Shown piece after piece: positions 1 through 11,045 of a stretch of 64,000 bases of DNA. The position numbers and the translations under genes are program-made. Source of the stretch: Pictodentalium vernedei (Eukaryota > Mollusca > Scaphopoda > Dentaliida > Dentaliidae); the NCBI GenBank assembly GCA_031216915.1, contig CM062296.1:792252823-792316822 (forward strand). Reading direction: 5' to 3'. How positions within the stretch are numbered: the first letter of the stretch is position 1; the number at the start of each line of letters is the position of its first letter. Under the pieces are notes generated by a model. It did not search any database. It saw nothing but the letters and a program-made list of their open reading frames with translations, and was not told the origin of the DNA.

Positions 1-690
1 AAATGTTCTGATTCCCAGAGTATTTTATCGAGTGGTCATTTTAAAAAATCTTACACCATTTTTCAAATTATCCATGACTCAGATTATGTCTGCTGTATAT
101 CTAGTATATTAAAGCATTATTCATCTAAAATACTATTTTTATTATATATCAACTGTTCAGTATGTTTTGTAGTACATGCACAATTGTAAAGTAATGATTC
201 ATCAGTTTCATATTTTCTTTGGAAACCCCAGAAGTGAAGTAGTTTTCATTTACTGAGACTGGTACCAGCACAGTTGTAAAGGTAAGGATGTATCAGTTTC
301 AGATTCTTCATACGAACACTTCAAAGGAACACCGGGACCAGGTTAACATTTTGGTTAATTTAATTAAGATACTTGATTTGATACAATCATGGGTATCATT
401 ATTTCGATTGAAGCACATGTGTCCAGATAAATTTTTAAAACCGAAAGTGTAGGGGCATTTAAGTAAAAAATTAGATAGCTTTGATTATACGAGCTCGGAA
501 AATTTATAAAATTGAAATTTTTCATCAGTTTTGAGACATTTTTAACGAAAAACTGTAACTATACACATCTGTCACTTGTGTGCCCTAATAATACTATTGG
601 TGAGCATGGGTGTGTGCGCTCCTGATGAAAAAAGTAATTTCAGGTACAGGCTCGGTCAGTAACTGTGGTCAACGAAAATGTCATTTTCAT
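1..690. other. AT-rich spacer, no gene seen
   Basis: I see no coding region, RNA gene or clear repeat boundary here. The sequence is AT-rich and noncoding in appearance. Confidence 0.6.
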
Positions 691-693
691 GTG

Positions 694-1830
694 TACCTAT
701 ACTATGTATGGTACACATAATGCCGGCATCCGGGGTGGCCATCCGTCGTTCGTCCATCCTTTGTCCGTCCGTCTGTCTGTCCGTCGTACCGTCCGACGTC
801 CATATCCATTTCTTTGGCATTCGATAACTTGAAAAATATTGCTTGGATTGTCAAGTTACTTTATATTTGTGTTCAGGTTACTGATGTGCCGAGCTGTATA
901 GTTTTTCGCGTAAATCTGATAATTTGATCCTGAGATTTTAACCCTTTATCCTTCAAATTGAAAATTCCTCCAATCCATTTGGCATTCGATAACATGAAAA
1001 ATATTGCTTGGATTGTTAAGTTACTTTATATTTGTGTTCAGGTTACTGATGTGCCGAGCTGTGTAGTTTTTGGTGTAAATCTGTTTTTTTTTATCCTGAG
1101 ATATTAACCCTTTATCCTTCAAATTGAAAATTCCTCCAATCCCTTTGGCATTTCATAACTTGAAAAATATTGCTTGGATTGTCAAGTTACTTTATATTTG
1201 TGTTCAGGTTACTGATGTACCGAGCTGTATAGTTTTTGGTGTAAATCTGTTATTTTGATCCTAAGATATTAACCCTTTATCCTTCAAATTGAAAATTCCT
1301 CCAATCCCTTTGGCATTCGATAACTTGAAAAATATTGCTTGGATTGTCAAGTTACTTTATATTTGTGTTCAGGTTACTGATGTGCCGAGCTGCATAGTTT
1401 TTGGTGTAAATCTGATAATTTGATCCTGAGATATTAACCCTTTATCCTTCAAATTGAAAATTCCTCCAATCCCTTTGGCATGAGATAACTCAAAAAATAT
1501 CAATCCGATTGTCATGTTACCTTTATATATTTATTCAGGTTACTGATGTGCTGTGCTGTATAGTTTTTTATGTAACTCTGATAATTTGATCCAGAGATAT
1601 TAACCCTTTATCCTTCAAATTGAAAATTCCTCCAATCCCTTTGGCATGAGATAACTCAAAAAATATCAATCCGATTGTCATGTTACCTTTATATATTTAT
1701 TCAGGTTACTGATGTGCTATGCTGTATAGTTTTTTAGGTAAATCTGATAATTTGATCCGGAGATATTAACCCTTTATCCATCAAATTAGACACTCCTCCA
1801 ATCCATTTCTACCCATACCATGTATGGTGT
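694..1830. repeat. Tandem array, unit about 165 bp, about six copies
   Basis: A unit recognised by TTGGCATTCGATAAC recurs at about 814, 979, 1145, 1309, 1475 and 1641, so the period is 164-166 bp. Copies share the motifs TTCAGGTTACTGATGTGC and ATTAACCCTTTATCC. The last two copies differ together (TGAGATAACTCAAAAAATA), so they form a subfamily. The array is bracketed by two related direct copies of a segment reading TACCTATACTATGTATGGT (about 694) and TACCCATACCATGTATGGT (about 1809), which suggests a transposon-like unit with an internal satellite. The 5' flank holds a GTCCGTCCGTCTGTCTGTCCG-like stretch. The period is not a multiple of 3 and no ORF runs through it. Confidence 0.9.
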
Positions 1831-2535
1831 ACATAATGTCGGCATCCGTTGTGGCCCTCCGCCATACAGCTTTCTACTAGTTGCGCGTATGGGTACACAT
1901 CTGACGATTTCATCGGCCTATTTTTTGATCTGGTAAATGGTCTAATATCTCCCTAAACTGCGCGCATATTTGTCAAATAAGGGCTTTCCCATCACTTACT
2001 TTTAACAAAAGGTAATCAATTTTTTTTTTCTACCAAAACTTTTCCCGAATTCCAAAACGCCTCGAAAACGGCTGTTTAAGTCAGCAATTTCGGGACTATC
2101 AATCAGAATAACGTCAATAACGCATGGTTTCTAAACGTTTTGTACCCAAGGCGTTTTGTACCCAGTTGGAAGTTTTGAACCCAAATCGCTGTACGTTTTG
2201 TATCCGCAGCGTTGGGCATTTTGTACCCTAAAGCAATTCAGTTCTATTAAGGAGTTCAACGTGGTTCCCAGAAATGGTAAGCATTTCCAAGTTCATCCAG
2301 TAACCTGGAGTTATAGCTTTTGACTGTTTGAAGTGATATTACATCAAGTTGATTTAATAAAGTTATTACGTCAAGAATCATGCGGTCCAACATTACAATC
2401 GTTAGTCAAGTGCATCGCTCCATTCCTTCTTAACTATTGGCACAGGAGTCAGAACCTGGTGGTGGGGAGGGGGGGGGGGGGGGGGGGGGGCTAGACAAAC
2501 ACAAACATGACCCGAAAGCCCGTATTTTAGTTTTT
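1831..2535. other. Spacer with one long G run
   Basis: No gene seen. It contains a run of 22 G at 2469-2490 and short near-repeats of a GTTTTGTACCC motif at about 2137-2230. Confidence 0.5.
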
Positions 2536-2539
2536 AGCT

Positions 2540-3630
2540 CAACTTGACAAATTACGTCCACGATTTCCTTTGGCACACCTCACAGGTCGCATTTATGATC
2601 AGGTGGCTTTGAAACTTGGTATGCTTGGTTGGGGTGACCTCTAGATGGGAGCTATCGATTTTCTTCAATTTCCATCAAAAAATGTTCCCGCTGGCAACGT
2701 TCTTAGAACTTAGTTTAGTCAGACCTCAATATTTCCCCTTGGCACACCCCGCAGGGCACATTTATGATCGGATTACTTGGAAACCTGGCATGCTTGTTTG
2801 GGGATGACTTCTAGATGGGAGCTATCGATTTCCTTCCATTTCCGTCAAAAACTGTTGCCGCTGGCAACGACCTTTGAACTTAGTTTAGTCAGGCATCACT
2901 ATATTCCTTTGGCACGTCGTGCAGGGCACGTTTTTGATCAGATCGGTTTGAAACTTAGTATGCTTGTTTGGGGTTACCCGTAGAAGGGAGCTATCAATTT
3001 TCTTCGATATCCGCTAAGAAATGTTGCCGCTGGTAACGCCCTTTGATGAACTTAGTGCAGTTATGCATCAATATTTCCATTTGGCACACCCTACAGGGCA
3101 CATTTATGATCGGATTGCTTTAAAATCTGGCATGCTTGTTTGGGGTGAGCCCTAGATGGGATCTATCGATTTTCTTCCATTTCCATCAAAAATGTTGATA
3201 CTTTGAACTTAGAATTTAGTCAGGCATCAATATATTCCTTTGGCATACCCTACAGGGCACATTTATGATCAGACTGGTGTGAAATTTTGTTTGCTTGCTT
3301 GGTGTTACCTCTGGATGGGCGCTATCGATTTTCTTCCCTTTCGGTCAAATAATGTTTCCGCTGGCAACGAGCTTTGAACATAGTTTAGTCAGGCATCAAT
3401 ATATTCCTTTGGCACGCCATACAGGGCACATTTATGAATAGAATGGTTTGAAACTTGGTATGTTTGTTTGGGGTTGTCTCTATATGGGAGCCGTCGATTT
3501 TCTTCAATTTCTGTGCAGTTATGCATCAATATTTCCCTTTGGCGCAGCCTGCAGTGCACATTTTTGACCGGATCGCTTCGAAGCTTGGTGTGCTTGTATG
3601 GGGATAAAATGGGCAACATGGGTATAAACG
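2540..3630. repeat. Second tandem array, unit about 170 bp, about seven copies
   Basis: The motif TTTGGCACACC or a close variant recurs at about 2569, 2739, 2909, 3081, 3239, 3409 and 3539. Spacing is mostly 170 bp, with a 158-bp and a 130-bp unit. Shared sub-motifs are GGGAGCTATCGATTTTCTT and GGCATGCTTGTTTGGGG. Copies are more divergent than in the first array. Short ORFs such as 2616-2807 and 2777-2983 are phases of this repeat and shift frame from copy to copy, so I do not call genes. Confidence 0.85.
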
Positions 3631-3667
3631 ATTGACTCAACTTGGCTTTATCTCCATGTGGTCATGA

Positions 3668-3728
3668 TTCTACCTCCCATTCCGACCAAAGGAGGCTACG
3701 CGAGATAAGCGCATGCGCACGGACGTCC
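3668..3728. repeat. DIRS left inverted terminal repeat
   Basis: The segment with TTCTACCTCCCATTCCGACC and then GCGAGATAAGCGCATGCGCA is the reverse complement of the right end at 8628-8697. Its outer half is also complementary to 8434-8473 in the internal complementary region. Confidence 0.88.
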
Positions 3729-5510
3729 TCTTGAAGCGTTCCTGCATGCGGATAGTTCTAAAAGTTTTTTACTCGCCTGTTTATTTCATTTTCTATAGTT
3801 ATATTGTTCCTAAAAGTTTAAAATTTTGTTTCAATCATTGTGGAGTGGATTCAAGAACGTCGTCGAGAAGTTACCAAGTAATACCAACATCAATTAACAC
3901 TCTCTTCAGCGTCATTTTTGGATTTAATAATCACACAGGCGAAATGCCATTATCAAAGTGTGAATCACTTCCAGTCAACACCGCTAGTGCTTCGAAAGAA
4001 GCATGTGTTGCGTCTACCTCTGAAGCAGGGCGATGCCCCGCTGACTTGAGTGCACAGAATTCCATTCTGGACACGATATTTAATGGCATGAACAGTCTTT
4101 GTCACGAAAGGGCCCAGAGCACTGCGAATCTGAAAACTGGGAAAGGCAGCAAGACAAAGAACACCAACTCGCGAAAGGCGAACGGTGATAACTCGCGAGA
4201 TGCGAGCAGTGAACCGGTAACGGATATTGTGCAGGGCACGGGCGCATCTGTTCGTGTGCGCACGCAGACCAGGAAATAAATAAAAACAATGACCTGGATT
4301 TAATTAAAAATCAACGTTCACAGCTTCTTGCAACTGTGGGACAATTGGCACCGGGTGTGCAAGAACTGAAGGGTGCCTATGACAACTATAATAACATAGA
4401 ACCAGAGGAACAGTCGTCAAATCTTGATAAAGGGGACGACTTAGAACAGGAAGTGGACGTACATTACGTGGAGAGTGTATTATCACTAAACCACCCGCAG
4501 AGTGGAGATTCCACCCAAGCAATAATTGCAAATTTGTTGCAAAGCATAACAAGCACAAAGTTTCAACCAATGGACCTCCAGGTTAAACCCGGAGGTCCAT
4601 TGGCTGAAACATTGCTTGTGTTTTTTGCCCATATGTACAAAATTTGAAAGTTATAGTTTGGGTGATAACTCCACTCCGCGGGTGATTTAGTTACAATCCA
4701 CTCTCCACGTTCTGTAACTGTCCCCGGTGGTGACGTGTCTACACACAACAACAACATTTTCGCAATTCTGGAAAAGTCTGTGCACAAGGATGAGACGACT
4801 GGCGTTAACATTAACCCTCAGCTGGCGAAGCTGACAACGCAACTACTTGAGCATGGGCTGGATAAAGACTCAAATCAAACCTCCTTTGATAACATTCTGA
4901 GACCGGAATATTGCCCGAGACTGGATGTTGTCAAAGTAAATCCGGAAATTTTCAACTCTGTGTCAAAATCTACCACAACACTGGACATTCTTCCACAAAA
5001 AATTCGGAGGTCACTTTTGAAGGGCACCACAATTGTTATCAACCTGCTAAATGCTTTTGTTGAAGGTGAAGGAGGGAGGGGTGAAACACCTGACCCCCAT
5101 GAAGTTATGAGGAGCCTATCAGATGCTGTTGGGCTCTTAGCCGACTCAAGCCATCACTTGGATGTAAAGAGAAAAATGCTGTTCAAGCCAGAACTTAGTG
5201 AAGAATATAAATCCCTTTGCAATGAACAGGATCCTATTGGCACACAACTGTTTGGGGATGATTCGGCACAATCTGTTAAAGACCTGTCTGAAACGAAGCG
5301 GCTCACCACCAAGGTCACTAAGCCAGGAACAAAGGTCAGACATCATCCCCATCAACCCCGTATGGGCACATCTGGATAGCCCCAATTTCCCTTTTTTAGG
5401 CCAGCGAACAGGGTACCGTCAACGATACCCATTCTCCCAGAACAACACATCAGCTGGGTTCCAGAACAAGGGCATGAAAGCATACAAAAACGACCGCAAG
5501 AAACAGTAAC
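3713..5510 (+). pseudogene. DIRS ORF1, Gag-like, disrupted
   Basis: The frame opens at 3713 (188 codons, stop at 4277). The product then continues in another frame from about 4290, passes through a MITE (4462-4714) and runs from 4715 to 5379. A third frame completes it to about 5509 with an R/Q/N-rich tail. The segment around 4910-5250 has DIRS Gag hallmarks: a CPRLDVVKVNPEIF block, a long helical region and a K-P-x-L...LFGDD block near 5180-5262. The MITE plus its duplicated TA adds 255 bp, a multiple of three, so the frame on both sides stays aligned. The Gag assignment rests on family resemblance. At least two frameshifts and a stop make it nonfunctional. Confidence 0.8.
4462..4714. mobile_element. 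Mariner-type foldback MITE (family D1), copy 1, inside DIRS ORF1
   Basis: A 253-bp element flanked by TA (4460-4461 and 4715-4716). Termini are inverted: CATTACGTGGAGAGTG at the left and its near complement ending CACGTTCTG at the right. The centre is a strong hairpin: CCAATGGACCTCC, a short loop, then GGAGGTCCATTGG. A second copy is at 15927-16183. No coding capacity. Termini beginning CA and the TA duplication fit Tc1/mariner mobilisation (inference). Confidence 0.9.
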
Positions 5511-5594
5511 AAATAGCACAACTGGCGTTAGTAACCTTGTATATAGCACAAATGTAAATACTTTTATAGCTGAAATATTAAGCTTAATTATAAT

Positions 5595-7487
5595 ATGTGG
5601 CAATCTTTAAGTTGTGATCCATGGCTTCTTTCCTTCGTAAAAGGCTGTACATTTGAACGAGTTGAACAGCCTTTTCTGCCTGTTGAACCTAAAGAAATTC
5701 GGTTTCAAGCTCATGAGAAATCAGCCATTCAAGCTCAGATACATGATTTTGCAGATAAAGGAATCATTTAAAAACGTATAAAGGAAGATGGAGATTTTAT
5801 ATCTAAAATTTTTCTCCGTCCCAAGAAATCGGGATCTTTTCGGCTAATTTTGAATTTGAAAAATTTCAACAAATTTCTGAAATATCAGCATTTCAAAATG
5901 GATACCTTGCAGTCTTGCATAGAATTGATGAGTCCGAATTGCTTTATGGCATCAGTTGACCTAACGGATGCATATTATTCAGTACCGGTACACAAAAGCT
6001 ATAGAAAATATTTAAAGTTCAAGTATCATTCAACTTTCTATCAATTTACTGTCCTTCCGAATGGCCTGGCATGTGCACCTAGGGTGTTGACAAAATTGTT
6101 AAAACCTGTATTTGCAAAATTGAGGGCACGAGGTTTTCTATCGAGTGGTTATCTGGATGATTACTTTTTAACAGCGACAAAACGTAATAATTGAAAGCTT
6201 AATGCAGATGGCACTTGTGACCTGCTTCAGAAGCTTGGGTTCTATATTTCATATGAAAAATCTATTACAATACCCACAGAGGTAATAGAACATTTGGGGT
6301 TTATACTCGATTCTACGAACATGACAGTTTCTATCAGTACAGAAAAGAATGAGAAATTAACTTTAGGGAGGAGCATATTAGCTCTTTCTACACCTTCCAA
6401 TCGCCACATAGCCAAACTCATTGGCCTCATGGTCTCTTATTGTCAAGGAGTCGAATCTGGAGCTTTACATTATCGACACTTGGAAATTGAGAAAAATGAA
6501 GCACTTGTGCAGGCTAATGGTAATTTTGATGCTACATGTACACTGTCTGAGGATGCCAAATGCGATGTTACCTGGTGGTTAACACATGCTTTCCAAAGCC
6601 CCCGACATATTTCTCACATCCACAAATAATAATCCAAACAGATGCATCTGGCTCGGGCTGGGGTGTTGTTTTGAAAGATAGGACTGCAGGGGGCAGATGG
6701 AATTTAGAGGAAGAGAAAATTCATATTAATTATTTAGAAATGAAAGCAGCATACTTTGGTTTGCAGGCCCTTTGTCATGAAATTTCTGATTCAGACGGAT
6801 AATGTCACAGTCGTAGCTTATATCAATAACATGGGAGGGACCCACTCATGTACCTGTAATTTTATGGCTAGAGAAATCTGGAACTCGTGTGTTCCCAAGA
6901 AAATTTGGTTTTCGGCAACGCATATTGCTGGTAAAAGTAATGTGGAGGCTGACAGATTAAGCCGTTTAACAAACAGCAGAACGGAATGGAAACTGGAGCC
7001 AAAAATATTTTCAGAGATTGCTAAGAAATGGGGCTTACCCAATATTGACATGTTTGCATCACGATTGAATTTCCAATTTGAACCATATGTTTCGTGGCAA
7101 CCAGATCCAGGTGCTCTAGCTGTAAATGCCTTTACGTTCAACTGGGCTAATAAATTTATATATCTTTTTCCCCCATTTAGCATTATCCCACAAGCGCTCA
7201 CAAAAGTAACGAACGACCAGAGCAAAGCGATTCTTATCGTACCTTTTTGGGAAACACAAGTTTGGTTTCCAGTGTTGGTGTCACTGCAAATAGATCTTCC
7301 AGTTTTTGCTGCCCAAGAAAAACATTTTGAAACCGCCATTCGACCAAGCAGCGAAACATCCTCTCGAGGGAAAAACGATCTTCAGGGCCTGTCTCTTATC
7401 AGGGAGAACATCCGACAGACAGGAATTTCATCAGCAGCTAAAGATATCATCTTTTCATCATGGAGAAAAAGTTCAATTTCACAATAA
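5595..7487 (+). pseudogene. DIRS ORF2: reverse transcriptase, RNase H and methyltransferase-like domains, disrupted
   Basis: From ATG 5595 the frame is open to a TAA at 5769, then resumes in the same frame to 6193. Reverse transcriptase signatures are SVDLTDAYYSVPVH (about 5955), LPNGLACAPRV and the catalytic YLDDYF (about 6150). The RT tail lies at 6294-6610. RNase H starts at IIIQTDASGSGWGV (about 6630), shifts frame near 6780 and continues as DNVTVVAYINNMGG and HIAGKSNVEADRLSR. The following block (NIDMFASRLN, WQPDPGALAVNAF, FPPFS; about 7040-7260) matches the part of DIRS proteins described as a Dam-like methyltransferase; that last assignment is less certain. Two stops and two or more frameshifts make this a relic. 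Confidence 0.88.
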
Positions 7488-8341
7488 AAGTGTATGTGGA
7501 TAAATGGATCAGATTTTCCAAACAACAAAATTTCAATACCATGTCTCCGACTGTGAACATCATTGAATTCCAAACATATCTTTTCCAAAGTGGATTATAT
7601 TGCAGTGCTATGAACATTGCATGCTCTGCCTTATCGCAATTTGTAAAATTTTCAGACTCACAGTTTGTTGTGGGGGAATATCCGTTAATACGGCGATTTC
7701 TCAGAGGCATTTTTTTGTAAAAAGGCCTGTTTTAGCTAGATATAGAGATATCTGGGATGTAGATATTTTACTAACCTACTTGAAAAAAATGTCACCAGCA
7801 AAATGTTTAAGTTTGAAACAATTGACTCTAAAAACAGTGGTCTTATGCATGCTGGTTCCTGGACAGAGATGTCAAACTATTACTTTTATGAATTGTGACA
7901 ACATGGTACGGGGAAAGAGCTCTTATACATTTCACATACATGACTTGATAAAACAATCAGCTCCAGGAAGAGTGCAACCTTCGCTAAAACTGCAATCTTT
8001 CCCAGCGGATAAACGCTTGTGCTTATATTAGACGAACTCAGCTTTTGCGTAAAGACAAGATACTTTTTATTAGTTTTTGCAAACCATATCAGTGAGTTTC
8101 AAAGGACACTGTAGCAGGCTGGATCCGAACCGTTATGCTTAAGGCAGGCATAGATACTACAGTGTTCAAACCGCATAGTTTGCGTGCTGCTTCCACCAGT
8201 ATAGCCTTGGACAGGAAATGTGACATCAACACCATCATGGCATCGACAGGATGGTCAAATTCTTCAACATTTGCAAAGTTTTACTGCAAACCAATACAGA
8301 AATCAAAAGGATTCGCTGACTATGTGTTGGCCGCAAAGTAG
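7460..8341 (+). pseudogene. DIRS tyrosine recombinase, disrupted
   Basis: This ORF replaces an integrase in DIRS elements and would insert circular element DNA. The N-terminal helical part is at 7460-7720, ending in an in-frame stop; the middle part at 7725-8030 carries the first arginine region (LVPGQRCQTI). The C-terminal part at 8090-8341 carries the catalytic HSLRAAS box (H-x-x-R, about 8172) and the segment GWSNSSTFAKFYCKP, whose Tyr is the expected nucleophile. The order and spacing match the tyrosine recombinase family. Stops at about 7718, 8029, 8052 and 8090 show decay. It overlaps the end of ORF2 by 28 bp in another frame. Confidence 0.88.
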
Positions 8342-8429
8342 AGAGGTATGTGAATTCAGTTTACTTTAGACCATATACATACAAGAGTTGCATGTTTGAT
8401 CAGACTCTCAGTTCGGTCTTGTGGGCTTT

Positions 8430-8560
8430 GAAGTCTCGCGTAGCCTCCTTAGGTCGGAATTGGAGGTAGAATTCAAAATTTAAACGAGACTTACATGTAA
8501 GGCGAGTTTTGATTGTAATTCTCCCGACTCATGTAGACTTAAGGAGTCTAAGCTCCCGCC
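8430..8560. repeat. DIRS internal complementary region
   Basis: The first part (8434-8473) is complementary to the extreme left terminus (3672-3710). The second part (about 8482-8555) is complementary to the extreme right terminus (about 8660-8735). This junction of both ends is the template DIRS elements are thought to use to complete their termini during circle formation. Confidence 0.88.
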
Positions 8561-8627
8561 CACGTTCTTTGAAAAAAAACGTTTACCCAACCCATCGATG
8601 GTGACCACAAGATCTCACGCGGTGAAT

Positions 8628-8735
8628 AGGACGTCTGTGCGCATGCGCTTATCTCGCTTAGCCTCCTCAGTCCACATGAGTCGGTAGAATTACAATCAAA
8701 ACTCACCTTACAGGTAGGTCTCGTTTTATTTTTGA
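8628..8735. repeat. DIRS right inverted terminal repeat
   Basis: GCGCATGCGCTTATCTCGC within this segment is the inverse of the left terminus; the outer part to about 8735 is mirrored in the internal complementary region. Confidence 0.85.
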
Positions 8736-8737
8736 AT

Positions 8738-8792
8738 TAGCCATTGTGCAGAAATATGTGACCTTAAACACCAATAAATAAATAAATAACAC
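8738..8792 (+). repeat. SINE 3' tail fragment
   Basis: TTAGCCATTGTGCAGAAATATG followed by GACCTTAAACACC and an (AATA)n tail matches the 3' end of the SINE at 25139-25506. Only the tail is present, abutting the DIRS right end. Confidence 0.7.
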
Positions 8793-9605
8793 GAAAAACA
8801 CAGATATTTAACGACTCAAAACAAACCATGGTGTTCCTATTTTCAAAAAGCTTAAAAAGCTTTCAAGTTTTACAAAATGAAACCAGCTATTGGTGATATG
8901 GATGATTCACTAGTCAAAGTTACTCCTTGTCATTGCCACCAGGGCTTATATTTCATCTAAATTTGGAAAAATCCATTTGTATTCTCTCGGAAATGCTCGC
9001 GAGACTCCATACCGGTTATAAGTGTCCCAGGTTCCAATGAGGCCACCACGGTTGAACTCCTATTGTATACTGACAACACGTGTTAACCCTTAGCCATCAC
9101 AGCTTTTTAATTTTTAAAATCTAAACGGAATTTGATATTTTTTAAAGAAAATGAACAATATTTTCCAATAAAACCTTACGAATATGGATGCCACTGGAAC
9201 CGGCTCACTGAGCCGGCTCCAATGACGGCCATATTTGTTCAATTTTATTGACAAAGTGTAATATTTCAGGTCACGTTAGCCTCGTATTGCTTAATTTGCT
9301 GCCGCTATATGTTAGGTCTAGTTAAAATTGACTTTCACGCGAATCTAAGCAGAGGCGCAGGGAGAATCTACATGGATTCTCGCTGGTTTTGTTGCGCAAA
9401 TCTTTGACTGAATCGATTCTCGGACATTCGTCAAAATATAAGCCCTGGTCGCACAGAGGGCTCCGTATTTTGAAAACTGTCTTTTGTGAAGCGGGCCGAT
9501 GGTTTGCCCTGATTCCCATGTGTTGTACTGATAACGTCTCCATTTTAGAAGGCAGTGTATGATCACATTTCTAAACACTTGCCCTGTGAGCTTTTCGACT
9601 GCAAA
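8793..9605. repeat. Noncoding stretch with a foldback core (family F, copy 1)
   Basis: No gene seen. At about 9183-9236 an imperfect hairpin reads ATGGATGCCACTGGAACCGG then CCGGCTCCAATGACGGCCAT, around CTCACTGAG. A related copy lies at about 21073-21125. Flanking AT-rich sequence on both copies (TTTTATT and its complement) suggests a MITE, but I could not fix its ends. Confidence 0.65.
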
Positions 9606-9614
9606 GCACCATTT

Positions 9615-9748
9615 CTCTCTTTTCGTTTTAACGAAATAATATTTCGAAATAACGAAGTATTATTTGGTTTTAACGAAATAATTATTTCGTTTCAACGAAA
9701 AATATTTCGTTTTAACGGAATAATTATTTCGTTTTCGCGAAATAAGTG
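9615..9748. repeat. AT-rich inverted simple repeat, AACGAAAT/ATTTCGTT
   Basis: Alternating AACGAAAT and ATTTCGTT blocks about 20 bp apart form overlapping short palindromes with ATAATTAT centres. It is noncoding; the ORF at 9555-9755 is a by-product. Confidence 0.75.
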
Positions 9749-10121
9749 TCTGTAGCGGTAATTACACAGCCTCGCTACTTTTTGATTGCATATTCTGCAT
9801 ACTTAGCTTGCAACACGGTTACGTATTCTAGAAAATATGAATTTTACTCATTAAAATAAATGACTTCCACTTTATTGTTGAATAAATGTAGTCGTATCCA
9901 CTTGAAACACTCGCCAGTCAACATTGTGGTCTTTCTATTTTTAGCGATATGTGTATGAAGGATTATTCCCAGTGCTTTTTTCGTGCTATTCCGTATATCA
10001 TAGAGTGGTTTATTGGTATAGAAAAAATTGATGTGGCGGAATGTTCATGGGTGCCCCCCCCCCTCCTCCCCGCTCTACATGGCTTGTCGTTCTTCCCCTC
10101 CTATTAAACATTCTGATTGCA
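9749..10121. other. Spacer, no gene seen
   Basis: AT-rich sequence with a run of 10 C at about 10054-10063. Nothing else recognised. Confidence 0.45.
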
Positions 10122-10316
10122 GGCCCGATACCGATAGACTATAAATGGCCAACAAAAGTAGAAATGGAAGGCAGGGAACGACATTATAAGATGCATAGGT
10201 GTACGGCCATAGGTGAGGGCCCGATACCGATAGACTATAAATGGCCGACAAAAGTAGAAATGGAAGGCAGGGGACGACATTATAGGATGCATAGGTGTAC
10301 GGCCATAGGTGAGGGC
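10122..10316. repeat. Direct duplication, two copies of 96 bp
   Basis: GGCCCGATACCGATAGACT begins copies at 10122 and 10218. The copies differ at only a few positions. A run of 14 G (10317-10330) abuts the second copy. The ORFs here run through the duplication on both strands and are not credible genes. Confidence 0.88.
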
Positions 10317-10330
10317 GGGGGGGGGGGGGG

Positions 10331-11045
10331 ATGTCGGGGAAAATACATTTTTTTCTGGCAGTTTTCATAATATTTTGCGCCAAGCTTCATTGACCTTCCT
10401 GTAGTTTCAAACATCCAGTCTATGGTCTTCATGTCAGGGGTACCACCCCATAAGACCAAACTTGGAAGCAAAGTCCGTAATACTTTTTTCACAGGACGTG
10501 CCTCGCCAAAAACTTATATTACGGACTTTGGGTGCTAGTTTGTACTACAGTCTTATCGGAGTGAAAACGCGTCTGATGACTTTGGATACACAGGCGTAAC
10601 AGTTCATTTTAAAACGTTTCCCTGGAGAGCACCCCTCTCCCCCATGCTGTTTGGGGTGCGGGTGGGAAGGGGGGTGGGTCGAACCGCCACCGCCGCCGCC
10701 TATAAACATTTCTGTCGGATATTTTCACATTCTGTCAGAAAATAATTGCTGAATTTGTATGAATCGAAAGCAAACAGCATCAGATTTTGAGATGTCAAAC
10801 ATTATATTGTTAACGTTATTGACTAAAAATCAGCAGCTGGGCAAGTCACATTTGAGGCATCCGGGTGCTCTAGAATTGTTCTCAGAGCCTCGGATTTAAA
10901 ACAATGTCTGCGGGGGGGGGGGGGGGGGAGTGGGGGCTCCCGATCTCCACCAACGGGAGGGTGATACCCCCTACCATACACTCCCCCACCTCTGTGTTGG
11001 ACACCTCGGGTATACCTCCGGCACACAAAAGTCCTCCTACACCCA
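10331..11045. other. Spacer with G-rich tracts
   Basis: No gene seen. Contains GGGGTGGGTCGAACC and a run of 17 G at 10912-10928. Proline- or glycine-rich ORFs on either strand come from these tracts. Confidence 0.5.

Larger units (their letters stand above)
3668..8735 (+). mobile_element. DIRS-type retrotransposon, full length but inactivated
   Basis: A 5.07-kb element shows the full DIRS architecture: inverted termini, an internal complementary region near the 3' end, a Gag-like ORF, a reverse transcriptase/RNase H ORF followed by a methyltransferase-like region, and a tyrosine recombinase. No integrase and no flanking target-site duplication are seen, as expected for this class, which inserts by recombinase through circular DNA (family knowledge). 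Several frameshifts, in-frame stops and a MITE insertion at 4462-4714 break the reading frames, so this copy cannot be autonomous. Confidence 0.93.

Noticed and set aside
2616-2983. Repeated peptides WELSI...LATFLELSLV
   Set aside because: They arise from a tandem DNA repeat of about 170 bp that changes frame between copies, so it is not a repeat protein.
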